From Halostella limicola (GTDB lineage Archaea > Halobacteriota > Halobacteria > Halobacteriales > Natronoarchaeaceae): a DNA stretch of 64,000 bases. The stretch spans positions 746,786 through 810,785 of the forward strand of contig NZ_RCDI01000002.1 in the NCBI RefSeq assembly GCF_003675875.1. The letters run 5' to 3'. The translations under genes and the position numbers were made by a program. The notes under the pieces were generated by a model. It did no database searches. It worked only from the letters and a program-made list of their open reading frames with translations, and had not been told where the DNA came from. Within the stretch, counting starts at the first letter, position 1, and each line of letters opens with the position of its first letter. Shown here in pieces: positions 9,281-19,120 of this stretch.

Positions 9281-10258
9281 ATGAGTCTCCATAGATATGT
9301 AATTCGCAGAACTGTTCGGTGGTTCGTTCTGATCTGGTTATTGCTGACGATTATCTTTCTGCTGTTCAGAGTGACACCTGGTGACCCGACCGGCTTCCTT
9401 GTCGGCGGACAGTTCTCGGAGGAAACGCGTCAACAAATCTTGGAAAGTTTTGGTTTGCACAGACCGCTTCACATCCAATACTACATATTCGTGAAGAACA
9501 TATTGTTAGCTGGCGATCTAGGTGTTTCGTTTCACTACCGACAGCCGGTTTCTGAGATTATAATCCCGAGGATGATAAATACATTATTAATCATGCTACC
9601 GGCTATGTCGTTGATCATGCTCACGGCCTACTCGTTGGGATCGCGATTAGGTTGGCGGAAAGGAGAACGGATCGAACAGATCGGCTCATACACGCTCGTG
9701 GCGATACGGTCGCTGCCACACTTCGTACTCGGACTGTTCCTCCTCATGATATTCTCTACATGGTTAGACATACTCCCGACTGGTGGCATGGGTCCTATTG
9801 AAACGGGACGATCATCGGTCCAAGAAATGTTGCTCGATCCGGTTTTCTACAAATATCTCGCGTTACCGTTTTTAACAGCATTCCTCTTCTTCCTCGCTGA
9901 CCCGTTCCTCCTGATGCGGGGGAATATGATCAATCAGAAAAACCAAGACTACGTCGACCTGCTGCGGCTCAAAGGTCTTCCAGAAGGCCACGTTCGCAAT
10001 CAGGCAGCCAGAAACGCGTTACTCCCCCTGTTGACGTACGCAACACCAGCTGTTGCTATCGCGTTTGGCGCCCAGATCCTGATTGAAATCGTGTTTTCGT
10101 GGCCAGGAATCGGCCGTGAACTGGTCGAATCGGTCCATAGAAACGACTATCCGGTCGCGCAGGGCGCATTTTTCATCATCGGGTTCCTTGTCATCACTAC
10201 GAACCTCATCGTTGATCTCCTCTACGCCTACGTCGACCCGCGGATCAGATACGATTAG
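9281..10258 (+). CDS. Dipeptide/oligopeptide ABC permease (OppB/DppB type)
   Basis: A 325-residue inner-membrane permease with six hydrophobic segments. The N-terminus (YVIRRTVRWFVLIWLLLTIIF) and the cytosolic coupling region (DYVDLLRLKGLPEGHVRNQA ahead of LLPLLTYATPAVAIAFG) are typical of the family. The conserved FSWPGIGRELVESV segment follows. It starts 21 nt after the binding protein gene and forms the translocation pore with the OppC-type protein. Confidence 0.93.
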   Translation: MSLHRYVIRRTVRWFVLIWLLLTIIFLLFRVTPGDPTGFLVGGQFSEETRQQILESFGLHRPLHIQYYIFVKNILLAGDLGVSFHYRQPVSEIIIPRMINTLLIMLPAMSLIMLTAYSLGSRLGWRKGERIEQIGSYTLVAIRSLPHFVLGLFLLMIFSTWLDILPTGGMGPIETGRSSVQEMLLDPVFYKYLALPFLTAFLFFLADPFLLMRGNMINQKNQDYVDLLRLKGLPEGHVRNQAARNALLPLLTYATPAVAIAFGAQILIEIVFSWPGIGRELVESVHRNDYPVAQGAFFIIGFLVITTNLIVDLLYAYVDPRIRYD

Positions 10259-10263
10259 TAACC

Positions 10264-11190
10264 ATGATAAAGAATTTACTCAACCCCACTGGCGTCGAAA
10301 CCCAGAAGCTAGAACAGATAAAAAAGAGTATAGTGGAGTTTCTCCAACCGCTTTGGAAGGGTATACTCCGTCGGATAGCCGTCATGACTCTCTCCCTCTT
10401 CGTTGTTCTCGGCGTCATCGCACCGTATCTCCCACTCCCCAATGCGTACGAGACGATGCAACGAAGTAACGGGGAATACGTCTTGCTCGAGCCACCAAGC
10501 GGAGAGTTCCTACTCGGTACCACCGAAGGCGGATACAACGTCTTTGCCCAGACGGTTCTAGCGACCCGGACGTCTCTCAAGATCGGTTTGTTCTCGGCGA
10601 TGGTGCTCATCGTCATCGGTCTGAATATCGGTCTTATCGCCGGCTACTACGGTGGCTGGGTCGAGACCATCCTCATGGGCATCGACGACCTCGCATACGG
10701 GATGCCGTTCCTTCCGTTCGCCATCGTTTTCGTTGCGGTAATTGGGCAAAGTACTTGGGTATTAGTCGCGGTGATCGGTTTATTGCTCTGGCGTGGCATC
10801 GCCAGGGTCGTCCGATCAGAGACGCTATCGTTACGGGAACGGGAGTTCGTGAAGAGTGCACGAGCTTCCGGATCAAGCAATATCAAAATAATGTATTTCC
10901 ATATCCTCCCCAACCTCCTCCCGATAATTATCGTCTACTTCGTCTTGGGGGCTATCTATGGAATCTTGATCGAAGCTAGTCTCAGCTTCGTCGGCCTTGG
11001 CGATCCGACCACGATCAGCTGGGGGATGATGCTCTTCGACGCGTTCCAATCCGGCGCGTTCACCACCGCCTGGTGGTGGGTGCTTCCGCCGAGCTTCGGG
11101 CTGTGGCTATTCGTTTGGAGTCTGTACACGGTCGGACGAGCGCTTGAAGATAATCTCAACGAGAATCAGCTTGGCGGCCTCACGGAATGA
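10264..11190 (+). CDS. Dipeptide/oligopeptide ABC permease (OppC/DppC type)
   Basis: A 308-residue membrane permease. It has the N-terminal amphipathic segment and first transmembrane helix, an external loop, and five more helices. The ATPase-coupling motif is REREFVKSARASGSSNIKI, followed by LPNLLPIIIVYFVLGAI and then EASLSFVGLGDPTTISWG, which is diagnostic of OppC/DppC. It starts 5 nt after the OppB-type stop, so it is cotranscribed and probably translationally coupled. It is the last gene of the plus-strand transporter operon. Confidence 0.93.
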   Translation: MIKNLLNPTGVETQKLEQIKKSIVEFLQPLWKGILRRIAVMTLSLFVVLGVIAPYLPLPNAYETMQRSNGEYVLLEPPSGEFLLGTTEGGYNVFAQTVLATRTSLKIGLFSAMVLIVIGLNIGLIAGYYGGWVETILMGIDDLAYGMPFLPFAIVFVAVIGQSTWVLVAVIGLLLWRGIARVVRSETLSLREREFVKSARASGSSNIKIMYFHILPNLLPIIIVYFVLGAIYGILIEASLSFVGLGDPTTISWGMMLFDAFQSGAFTTAWWWVLPPSFGLWLFVWSLYTVGRALEDNLNENQLGGLTE

Positions 11191-11199
11191 GCCCCAGCC

Positions 11200-11237
11200 G
11201 GTGAAATCCTCTCCGGCCTGTAGGACGGTATTTCACC
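11200..11237. terminator. Inverted repeat between convergent genes, candidate terminator
   Basis: GGTGAAAT at 11200-11207 is the exact reverse complement of ATTTCACC at 11230-11237, with a 22-nt loop that could pair further (CC/GG). It lies ten bases after the OppC-type stop, between convergent genes. A transcription end or processing stem-loop is the simplest reading. Its shape also faintly recalls the hairpin ends of IS200/IS605-type elements. Confidence 0.4.
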
Positions 11238-11323
11238 TTTGGAACCTCCTTGACCATCCATTCAGATTCTTCAACTAACACGCTCCGAGTTCCGTCATGC
11301 TCAGTACGAGATCACTCACATAA

Positions 11324-12472
11324 CTATTGAAGGAGTTCTCTTGCCGCCTGTTTGAGTACGTGCAACCCATCCACTGCTTCCTGCTCGTAAATGTACTCGT
11401 CGAACGTATGAGCCTGCGAGATATCGCCGGGTCCCCATGTGATCGCGTCCATTTCGGCGCTGTTTATCAAATCGCGAGTATCCGTCGCTGCGGGGATCCC
11501 CCAGGGCTCTGTCGGCACGTCAGTAAGCTCCGCTACATTTCGTCGGAATACGTCGGTCACCCGGCTCTCCTCAGGAGTCAACGACGGTTCGTATATCTGA
11601 TATTGCTTCCACTCAGTCTCAATGCCGTGTTCGTCGGCAAGCTGCTCGAGTATCGAGTTGAGTTCTTCATCGAGATCTTCGAAGCGCTCGTCCGGTAGAA
11701 CCCGTCTGTCCAATGTGATCTCAGCGCGTTCCGGAACGATGTTCTCCTTGGTTCCGGCCGAGAATTCCGTCAACGTGGCGAACGCGGTCCCGACCAGTTC
11801 GTCCTCCCGAGACCGGACGTCGGTTCCGTAGTCGGTGAGCGCTTCGATGACGTGGTTAGCGTTCTCTATCGCATTTGTTCCCTGATCAGGTCTGCTCGCA
11901 TGGGAGGGCTCGCCGGAGACCGTGATCGTATACCAGGCCGTGCCCTTGGTTGCGGTGGCAACCCGCATCCCGGTAGGTTCGAGGACGACTCCGTATTCAC
12001 CCGTGTAGCCCTTCTCAAGCAGCGTTTTCGTCCCGGGGTCACCCGTTTCCTCGCCCATTGCCCCGTGAAAGATTATGGAACCGCTGGAGTCGCCCCGCTC
12101 TAGCTCCTTACCGATATCCCGGGTCGTGAGCATACCGATCGCGAGCCCAGTCTTCATGTCCACTGCGCCGCGACCGTAGATCTTCCCGTTGTCTACGGTT
12201 CCCGAGTAAGGGCCGTACGTCCACTTTTCGCGGTCCCCGGCCGGCACTACATCCGTATGTCCGTTCAGAACGAGCGTCGGGTCGCCATCTCCGATTCGGG
12301 CCACAACCTGTGGACGGTCTTCCACAGGTTCGTCGATCAGTTCTGTCTCGATCTCGTGTTCTTTGAACCAACCGTGAATGTACTCTGCACACTTCAGCTC
12401 GTTTCCTGGAGGATTTTCAGTTTCAATCCGGACCAGTTCCTGAATGAGTTCTGTAACTTCAGTGTTATCCAT
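11324..12472 (-). CDS. M20-family metallohydrolase (ArgE/DapE/ACY1/CPG2 type)
   Basis: A 382-residue cytosolic zinc hydrolase. Metal and catalytic residues are visible: His72 and Asp74 in NGHTDVVPAGD, bridging Asp105 in GRGAVDMKTG, and Glu141-Glu142 in GAMGEETGD. The dimerisation domain has GEPSHASRPDQGTNAIE. Family members cut amide bonds in N-acyl amino acids, succinyl-diaminopimelate or dipeptides. A TATA-like TTATAATT (12498-12505) supports the start. Next to a peptide-type ABC importer and an aminotransferase/cyclodeaminase group, it probably deacylates an imported N-acyl amino acid or dipeptide. The exact substrate is open. Confidence 0.92.
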   Translation of the reverse strand: MDNTEVTELIQELVRIETENPPGNELKCAEYIHGWFKEHEIETELIDEPVEDRPQVVARIGDGDPTLVLNGHTDVVPAGDREKWTYGPYSGTVDNGKIYGRGAVDMKTGLAIGMLTTRDIGKELERGDSSGSIIFHGAMGEETGDPGTKTLLEKGYTGEYGVVLEPTGMRVATATKGTAWYTITVSGEPSHASRPDQGTNAIENANHVIEALTDYGTDVRSREDELVGTAFATLTEFSAGTKENIVPERAEITLDRRVLPDERFEDLDEELNSILEQLADEHGIETEWKQYQIYEPSLTPEESRVTDVFRRNVAELTDVPTEPWGIPAATDTRDLINSAEMDAITWGPGDISQAHTFDEYIYEQEAVDGLHVLKQAARELLQ

Positions 12473-12505
12473 GATACTCTAATTCGGTCCCAGTCTATTA
12501 TAATT

Positions 12506-13070
12506 TGTCGTGTGAATGGGTTCTACATCGGCTTCAACGGCAAGGGGAGGGATTGCGGGGAATGCTCCCGGTAGTTGGTCCACTAGGACCGTGCTCAAGG
12601 TTATTGACGGCTGCTATGGGCGTATTGCGCGTGAATACTGACCGTCCTCGTCACCTGCGACTAGCCTCGTCCGGAAGCGCGTCGATACCGCCTTAGTCTC
12701 CTGTTCCCCTTTGGCGAACTACTATAGGCTCTTTCCCCACTCATTTTACTCCAATACGAACGTAAAGCATTGGATTACATTAGTGGTGTGCCGAACAGGT
12801 ATCATAGCTGACTGAGACCGGTTATAGGTTGCTGATGCACTATTTAACGTAGAGAATTCTGTCACTATATCTGAAGCTATCGGCATGCCGTGAATAGTGG
12901 CGTGCATATCGGTCGCCAATGGAGCCGGACGGAAAGGAAGGAATAGGCCGAGAAAGCGCTCTCTGATGCCGAAAATCTCAGTCCGCGGCGTGTAACGTTC
13001 ATCGCTATTTCTGTTCTGAGCGACGATATCACGATTCTAGGTCTATCGCTCTTTGTAGATCCCAGTAAAC
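12506..13070. other. Intergenic region between divergent M20 and AsnC genes
   Basis: No gene was recognised in this AT-richer stretch. A short perfect hairpin GGTCC-ACTA-GGACC is present near 12578-12591. Promoters of both flanking genes sit at its two ends. Confidence 0.45.
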
Positions 13071-13078
13071 TTATTAAG
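13071..13078 (+). promoter_or_regulatory. TATA-like box for the AsnC-type regulator
   Basis: TTATTAAG lies 32 nt before the ATG at 13103. This supports that start rather than an in-frame ATG 18 nt upstream. Confidence 0.5.
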
Positions 13079-13102
13079 TAGCGGTTGGTAAAATCTTTCA
13101 CA

Positions 13103-13615
13103 ATGGATGAACTAGACCTCGAAATCCTGAAGACGATTGCAGAAAAACGGACCGACAGTCCAACGGAGATTCACGAGGAGACCGGAATCCCAGAGTCGAC
13201 TATCTATTACCGCCTCAACAACCTTCACGACGAAGGAATCATCAAGAACGACCTCTACGATATGGATCTCGAAAAGTTGGGGCTCGGTATAACGATTATC
13301 GTCGAGGTGGTCGCTAACTACAAAGAAGATTACCATAAGGAAGTCGGAGAGAAGCTCAGCGAAGTGGAGGGCGTGAGTGAGGTTCACTTCACGATGGGCG
13401 ATCGGGACTTCGTTGTGAACGCCCACGTTCCTGATCGGAAAGGTGTCGAACGCCTCATCAGCGACTTCGAGAAGATCGAGGAGGTCGAACGGACGGAGTC
13501 AAAGTACACAATTACGACGATCAAAAACGAACCGCGCGCTATCAATACGTATTCGCTCGAGACCCTCATTGAGACGCTCGTTGACTCAAACGATACCGGT
13601 AACACAGAGTCGTGA
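13103..13615 (+). CDS. Lrp/AsnC-family transcriptional regulator
   Basis: A 170-residue regulator. Its N-terminal winged helix-turn-helix (DELDLEILKTIAEKRTDSP, then GIPESTIYYRLNNLHDEGI) is followed by a RAM/ferredoxin-like domain that usually binds an amino acid and drives oligomerisation. It sits between the M20 hydrolase and the convergent class III aminotransferase, and probably controls one or both. AsnC-type regulators beside TRAP, UspA, aminotransferase and cyclodeaminase genes also occur in bacterial ectoine catabolism loci. The inducer cannot be read from sequence. Confidence 0.9.
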   Translation: MDELDLEILKTIAEKRTDSPTEIHEETGIPESTIYYRLNNLHDEGIIKNDLYDMDLEKLGLGITIIVEVVANYKEDYHKEVGEKLSEVEGVSEVHFTMGDRDFVVNAHVPDRKGVERLISDFEKIEEVERTESKYTITTIKNEPRAINTYSLETLIETLVDSNDTGNTES

Positions 13616-13738
13616 CTGGATGAAAGGCCAGCGCGCTGTCTCGTTTACTACCGCTGTCACACAAGAACGGGAGTCGGACACGGAGTTGGAGTCGACCACC
13701 GCCCTGATGATCGTTACGGTGTTGGCCGTTGTCTTCGG

Positions 13739-15058
13739 TTAGAAGACTTCGTCGATGGCCTCGTCCAGGACGGAGACGGCTGTATCGATGTCTTCGCGGT
13801 CGGCACAGAACGGCGGAGCGACCATTATCTGGAAAGGTGGACGGCCCGGACCGAACAGTGCTCCGTTCTCAGCCGCCCTGGCAACCACCTCTTTGACGGG
13901 ATTCCGGCCGTCTTCGATCCGGGGATCGAAGACTGGATTGCCCGTCTCCGGATCGGTGAACTCGATCGCATAGAGGAATCCGCGTCCTCGGATGTCGCCC
14001 ACGACGTCGTGGTGAGAGAGTCCCTCAAGTTGCTTCTCGAGTTCCGGGGCGAGTTGGCAGACGTTCCCGATCTGATCCTCGTACTCGTCCATTGCCGCGA
14101 TGCCTGCTGCACAGGCGAGCGGATTGCCGGCGAATGTCTGGCCAACGTCGATCCCTTCTTCCCGAAGGTGTGTTCCGATTCGATCGTTCACTAACACGCC
14201 TGCCAACGGCACATAAGCGCTGGTCACGCCCTTTGCGAAAGTGATCATATCGGGATCGAGGTTCTCTGTTTGACTCCCGAACCAGTCACCACATCTACCG
14301 AAGCCAGTGATAACCTCGTCGATAATCAGCAGGATATCGTACTTATCACAGAGTTCCCGCACGCGCTCAAAGTAACCTGGCGGAGCTGTGAAGGCACCAC
14401 TACTTCCTCCCACAACTTCGGTGACCAGCGCCGCGATCGACTCCGGACCCTGATTGAGTATCACGTACTCTAGGTGGTCCGCCGCTTGCTCAGCTAATGC
14501 CTTGGTCGACCGTGTATCAAACGGACCGTCAACTCCGGTGAATGGCGGTAGGAACTTGACGTTGTTCGTGGTGGCCGCGTGTGATTCCACAGCAAGCCGC
14601 GTCTCAGGATCACCAGTCATACCACCGGAAGCATATGTCGCACCGTGGTACGATCGCCAGCGTGTTAGAACCGTTGATGCGTCTTGGACTTCCCGTGCAA
14701 TCTGAATCGCCGCTTCGTTCGCTTCGCTCCCAGAAATTCCGAAGAAGACATCGTTTAGTGAATCCGGTGCGACCTCGGTTAGCCTATTAGCCAACTCCGT
14801 TCGCGTATCATTATCCTTCGCTGAAGAGACGTATTGGATCCGGTCAGCCTGTGATTTGATGGCTTCTGTGATCGCTTCATTACTGTGACCTGCGTTCACA
14901 CAATACAACTGTGAAGTGAAATCAAGATATTCGTTGTCATCACCGTCATAGACCCGAATCCCTTCTCCCCGATCAAGGGATATGGATTCTGTCCCGGGAG
15001 TATTCCAGTGAGCGATCGTCGAGTTCTCATTGGCCGTGATCGGTTCTTGCTCCGACAT
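13739..15058 (-). CDS. Class III aminotransferase, candidate taurine/omega-amino acid:2-oxoacid transaminase
   Basis: A 439-residue PLP enzyme. It shows YLDFTSQLYCVNAGH (44-58), SGSEANEAAI (109-118), RSYHGATY (135-142), Asp247 in LIIDEVITGFGR, and the Schiff-base lysine Lys276 in ITFAKGVTSAYVPL. The pattern is closer to actinobacterial and archaeal enzymes annotated as taurine-2-oxoglutarate transaminase than to acetylornithine or GABA transaminases. Neighbours are an ornithine-cyclodeaminase-family enzyme, a TRAP transporter and UspA. Taurine to sulfoacetaldehyde would feed the Xsc pathway at 35-40 kb. Other amino donors such as diaminobutyrate or beta-alanine remain possible. Confidence 0.85.
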   Translation of the reverse strand: MSEQEPITANENSTIAHWNTPGTESISLDRGEGIRVYDGDDNEYLDFTSQLYCVNAGHSNEAITEAIKSQADRIQYVSSAKDNDTRTELANRLTEVAPDSLNDVFFGISGSEANEAAIQIAREVQDASTVLTRWRSYHGATYASGGMTGDPETRLAVESHAATTNNVKFLPPFTGVDGPFDTRSTKALAEQAADHLEYVILNQGPESIAALVTEVVGGSSGAFTAPPGYFERVRELCDKYDILLIIDEVITGFGRCGDWFGSQTENLDPDMITFAKGVTSAYVPLAGVLVNDRIGTHLREEGIDVGQTFAGNPLACAAGIAAMDEYEDQIGNVCQLAPELEKQLEGLSHHDVVGDIRGRGFLYAIEFTDPETGNPVFDPRIEDGRNPVKEVVARAAENGALFGPGRPPFQIMVAPPFCADREDIDTAVSVLDEAIDEVF

Positions 15059-15441
15059 AGTTGCGAGGTTTAACGCAGAATATTGTAAAGGTAACTGTTA
15101 AATGCTGTAGATAACTATTGAAATAAATAGGATGCCTGTAGTAGAGTCCGAGAACAGAGTAGTGACAGACACATAGCGCTACGTTCAGAATGGATCGCCT
15201 TGCTCAATAGGCTTCTAATCCCACTCCAAGGCAAGTGACCCGAAAAGACTCAGACACTTTTCCTGAGAATAGGACGAGTAGTGGACGTATACCAGATATT
15301 CCGCTGTCAGTTCAAAGATAATACCCGAGTGAGCGGATCCGTGATCTTCGCGGAAATATCTGTTCGACCTGACTCGAAGCCGTCCTTCAGGTAGACACCT
15401 GATACTCTGTCTCGAAAAGCCAGATGCTACTGTGGAGTGAA
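15059..15441. other. Intergenic region, nothing recognised
   Basis: About 380 bases between two minus-strand genes. An AATATTGTAAA stretch near 15079-15089 may serve as the TATA box for the aminotransferase. Nothing else was recognised. Confidence 0.4.
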
Positions 15442-16449
15442 TCAGTCGCTAACCAAGCTAAATTCGGTGCCGAATCCCTGTTCGTCCGCGGATTCATACA
15501 CGAGACGGGCCGTAGCGATGTCCTGGATGGCCAGCCCAGTCGAATCGAAGACTGTTATGTCGTCGTCACCAGACTCGGGTGCTTCGCCGGTGACGACTTC
15601 GCTGAGATCGGCGTAAACGTCTTCTTGCTCGAGACGACCTTCGGCGACAGGAACGTTAATCTCGCCGCTGTGTGAACACTGCACCCAATCGTCGACGATC
15701 ACGTTTGCATCAACGAGAATCTGTGATTCCAGTTCCTGTTTCCCTTCAGCGTCAGCACCGATAGCGTTGATATGTGTCCCATCGGAAATCCATTCGCGTT
15801 TCAGAATCGGATCTTCGGAAGGTGTCGTCGTAGAGATAACATCACATCCTGCGACATCTTCTGGCGTTCCACTTACGACTTCGATATTGCGATCGTTCTC
15901 GTTTGCGATGAATCGTTCGATTGCCTTTTCATCAAGGTCAGACACGACCACCCGATCGAGATCGATAACGTTCGCGATGGCAGCGAGTTGCGCGTGTGCC
16001 TGTTGGCCTGCACCGAGGAGACCCAATGAATTTGCACCGGAAGGCGCAAGGTGACGAGTAGCAACACCGGCCACGGCTCCCGTCCTAAAGCGTGTCAGCT
16101 TCGTCCCGTCCATTATTGCTAGAGGATAGGCTGTTTCTGGGTCGCTATAGATAACAACGCCCATTACGGTGGGCAAGCCGAACGTTTCCGGGTTGTCCGG
16201 GTGGACGTTTACCCACTTGATTCCAGCTGAGTCCCCCACCGCCGCCGGCATCGCACGAAAGTCGCCATTGATCTCATCAAGATCGACGTATGATTTTGGC
16301 GGCATCTTTGCATCTCCGTTTTGATATGCGACAAATGCATCTTCAATCGCGTCGATGACGTTCGACATCTCAATACACTCTGTCAGTTCGTCGGGGCCGA
16401 TCATGAGAGTGCCCTGATTCGCTTGGTCTGATTCTTCTAGAGTACTCAT
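15442..16449 (-). CDS. Ornithine cyclodeaminase / mu-crystallin / archaeal alanine dehydrogenase family enzyme
   Basis: A 335-residue Rossmann-fold NAD(P)-dependent enzyme. Markers are KSYVDLDEINGDFRAMPA, the active-site segment MDGTKLTRFRTGAVAGVATRHLA and the nucleotide-binding SLGLLGAGQQAHAQLAAI. The family includes ornithine cyclodeaminase, archaeal alanine dehydrogenase, ketimine reductases and EutC of ectoine catabolism. An alanine dehydrogenase role would regenerate the amino acceptor of the neighbouring transaminase. The ATG at 16449 was preferred, although an in-frame TTG at 16455 is possible. A TATA-like TATTAAAA lies at 16477-16484. The exact reaction is not determined. Confidence 0.88.
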   Translation of the reverse strand: MSTLEESDQANQGTLMIGPDELTECIEMSNVIDAIEDAFVAYQNGDAKMPPKSYVDLDEINGDFRAMPAAVGDSAGIKWVNVHPDNPETFGLPTVMGVVIYSDPETAYPLAIMDGTKLTRFRTGAVAGVATRHLAPSGANSLGLLGAGQQAHAQLAAIANVIDLDRVVVSDLDEKAIERFIANENDRNIEVVSGTPEDVAGCDVISTTTPSEDPILKREWISDGTHINAIGADAEGKQELESQILVDANVIVDDWVQCSHSGEINVPVAEGRLEQEDVYADLSEVVTGEAPESGDDDITVFDSTGLAIQDIATARLVYESADEQGFGTEFSLVSD

Positions 16450-16499
16450 ACTCAATTGGCATATGAATAGCCCCCCTATTAAAATTTTCCACCATATAT

Positions 16500-17108
16500 A
16501 CTCTATATCTTGGGTTAAGTATTGAATTATCTTTCTAATATTGTAGTCTGCTATGGCAAAGAGAGATTGGCGCGGTACTCCAGTTGAGAAGAACCTGTCC
16601 TAATAGGTACCGGCACGACATTCTGAGGAACGTCTTAATTGGTGTCATCGACTTTGCCCACTGTGACTGCTATGATGTGTTCGGTACCAAAGCGCCCGTC
16701 GTCGCATTCGATGCACTCCTCACTGTGTACGGGTTATCTCTTAGTTGGGAAGAAATCGCAAGGAATCTCTGTAGGAAAACCCACCTAAGAGAATTATTCA
16801 GTGTCTCTACAGCAGGACAGCAGAGCAAAGAGGTCCCGGGTCAGAGTGGATAGAAGATAATGACGCAAAAATATATGGAGAGTTGCAAGAAATTCCCCAT
16901 CGAAATCATCTTCCACGAAGAGTTCATACGACAACGACGAAGCGGTGCAAGTCTTAGAATTCCCGGATGACAGAGGATATCTGTTAGTACGCCTACTGGA
17001 TACGGCACAACAGTTGTTGAACCTCTTTTCAATGTGCTAGAAGGATGCACAGGAGCTCATTTTGTGAAGTAGCCACACGTATCTCTGCCATATTAAAAGT
17101 ACATATAC
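16500..17108. other. Intergenic region with possible degraded coding sequence
   Basis: About 600 bases between two minus-strand genes. An 89-codon frame at 16584-16853 (plus) and a second interrupted frame to about 17040 (including YDNDEAVQVLEFPDDRGYLL) have some protein-like character. Neither has a clear start, promoter or recognisable family. They may be remains of a decayed gene. Confidence 0.3.
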
Positions 17109-19064
17109 TTACGTATATCCGAGCATTCGCGGTAGCCACAATGCGATGTCCGGGACAGCGATAACTAGGAGGAGGATTACCAATTCTATCAAAAAGAAAA
17201 TGATAAGGTTTTTACTAATATTTTCGATATTGGTATTCGCTATCGGCGCTGCCACGAACAGCGTTACGCCGAGTGGCGGCGTAATCATCCCCATCGCCAG
17301 CGTCATTATCATCACGATACCAAAGTGTAGTGGATCGACGCCGATTTCTACCGCTAATGGTGCGAACACTGGGGCCCAGAGAAGTATGTTGGCGATCGAT
17401 TCAATGAACAACGCTAACAGAGAGAGAATACCGACGATCAAGAGGAGTATAACTAGCTCACTGCTCGTGGTTGCAAGTATCACGGCGGCTATTTCATCTG
17501 GGACACCCGTGATTGCCATCAGTTGGGTTATTGGCATCGCTGCCCCGATGATAAACAGCGTTACACCGGACATTGTGGCCGCACTATAACTCGCTTTGAC
17601 GAATTCTGTAAGGGTGATCTCACGGTAGACAAAGATCCCAATCACGATCGCGTATAGCACGGCCACGCCACCGGCCTCTGTCGCGGTAAATACTCCAGAG
17701 AGAATGCCACCAATGATGATAAGTGGCATGAGAAGCGCGAACCCAGCGTCTTTGACGATGCCAATCGCCTCGGCCGTGTCCGGCCGTTCGCGGTGTTCAA
17801 CCTCTGGGAATTTTTCCCAACCAGTACGGTAACCAATGATGTATGTTGCGGCCATTAGACCAAGACCCATTAGGATACCAGGGATGACACCAGCCATGAA
17901 GATGCCGGCAACACTCACAGATGGAACTGTGATCGCGAAGATGATCATAATGATACTTGGCGGAATGATCGGTCCAATGACCGATGAGGAACAGGTTACC
18001 GCGCACGTGTATCCGGTATCGTACCCTTCGTCCTTCATGGACGGAATGAGGATGCTGCCCACCGCTGCGGTGTCAGCGACGGCAGATCCAGAAATACCTG
18101 CAAAGAGCATGCTCGATACGACGTTAACGTGAGAGAGCCCTGCTCGCAATCGTCCGACGATAAGGTTTGCAAAATTGATGATCTGCTGTGTGATACCGGC
18201 GATCGTCATAATCCGTCCGGCGTAAATGAAGAGCGGAATCGCCAAGATCGAAAACGAATTTATTCCTTGTCCCATCTGTTGGATGACTATCAGCGGTTGG
18301 AGGATTGCTAATCCGTTCGGGAAGAATAGCAAAAATATCAACGGACTAAGTGCCATCGCGAACGCGACCGGTGTATTGATGAGGATTAGGAATATGAGTA
18401 AAACAAATATTACAACTATTTGCAGGATACTATTGCCCGGGGGGGCAAAGTTGGTGAACGAGACGAAGGCACCACCGAGACAGAGGACAATAAGCGTGCT
18501 TAGTGCAATGTAGCTGTCGTCAACTAGGTCCTCAATTAATGTTCCGAGTATGCGCTGTCCGCCTTCGATAGTGAGATAGAATCCACCGATTGCAAGTGGG
18601 ATACGCGTCCAAAACATTGAAATCTGTGAGATTCCGAGGACTTCGTAGACGGTCTGGCTACTCGCCTGATCCAGCGCTAACTGTGCCCCCAGCTGTAACA
18701 TCGCGAATCCGAGAAGAACAACCAATCCATTGATGAATACTGTTGCACCTCGGGCGACGGATGACGGGAGTTTCTTATGGACGTACTGAATGCTTACGTG
18801 GTCCCCAACGTAATAGGCGATGGCTCCGCCAACGTACGTCACCCAGATATTCAGGATAATCGACGTACCTCCTGGCCACGGGAGGGCGTTATTAAGAACG
18901 TATCGAAAAAAGACGTTGATATTGATGAAAATCACGATACCAAGTAAGGCAGTAATCGATAGCCATTTCAGCACATACCGTATGGCCCACTCAAGATTTC
19001 TGAGTAGCGCTTCTACCTGTTCAATCCTTCCAACAAATGGATACTTATCTTTCTTTATAGCCAT
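17109..19064 (-). CDS. TRAP transporter permease, fused DctQ-DctM
   Basis: A 651-residue membrane protein. Residues 1 to about 185 are the four-helix small subunit DctQ (RYVLNNALPWPGGTS, then a loop and two more helices). The rest is the large 12-helix DctM subunit, with INTPVAFAMALSPLIF, LFIYAGRIM, GISGSAVADTAAVGSILIPSM, IGPIIPPSIIMI and ITPPLGVTLFVAA. Together with the DctP protein it should import an organic anion or zwitterion driven by the sodium or proton gradient. QM fusions are known in TRAP systems. It follows the binding protein gene by 56 nt in the same direction. Confidence 0.94.
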   Translation of the reverse strand: MAIKKDKYPFVGRIEQVEALLRNLEWAIRYVLKWLSITALLGIVIFININVFFRYVLNNALPWPGGTSIILNIWVTYVGGAIAYYVGDHVSIQYVHKKLPSSVARGATVFINGLVVLLGFAMLQLGAQLALDQASSQTVYEVLGISQISMFWTRIPLAIGGFYLTIEGGQRILGTLIEDLVDDSYIALSTLIVLCLGGAFVSFTNFAPPGNSILQIVVIFVLLIFLILINTPVAFAMALSPLIFLLFFPNGLAILQPLIVIQQMGQGINSFSILAIPLFIYAGRIMTIAGITQQIINFANLIVGRLRAGLSHVNVVSSMLFAGISGSAVADTAAVGSILIPSMKDEGYDTGYTCAVTCSSSVIGPIIPPSIIMIIFAITVPSVSVAGIFMAGVIPGILMGLGLMAATYIIGYRTGWEKFPEVEHRERPDTAEAIGIVKDAGFALLMPLIIIGGILSGVFTATEAGGVAVLYAIVIGIFVYREITLTEFVKASYSAATMSGVTLFIIGAAMPITQLMAITGVPDEIAAVILATTSSELVILLLIVGILSLLALFIESIANILLWAPVFAPLAVEIGVDPLHFGIVMIMTLAMGMITPPLGVTLFVAAPIANTNIENISKNLIIFFLIELVILLLVIAVPDIALWLPRMLGYT

Positions 19065-19120
19065 TTTATTTTAAATTTTAACCCTACTAATTAGTTTCGG
19101 TGGTAGCGATTCGGTCTACG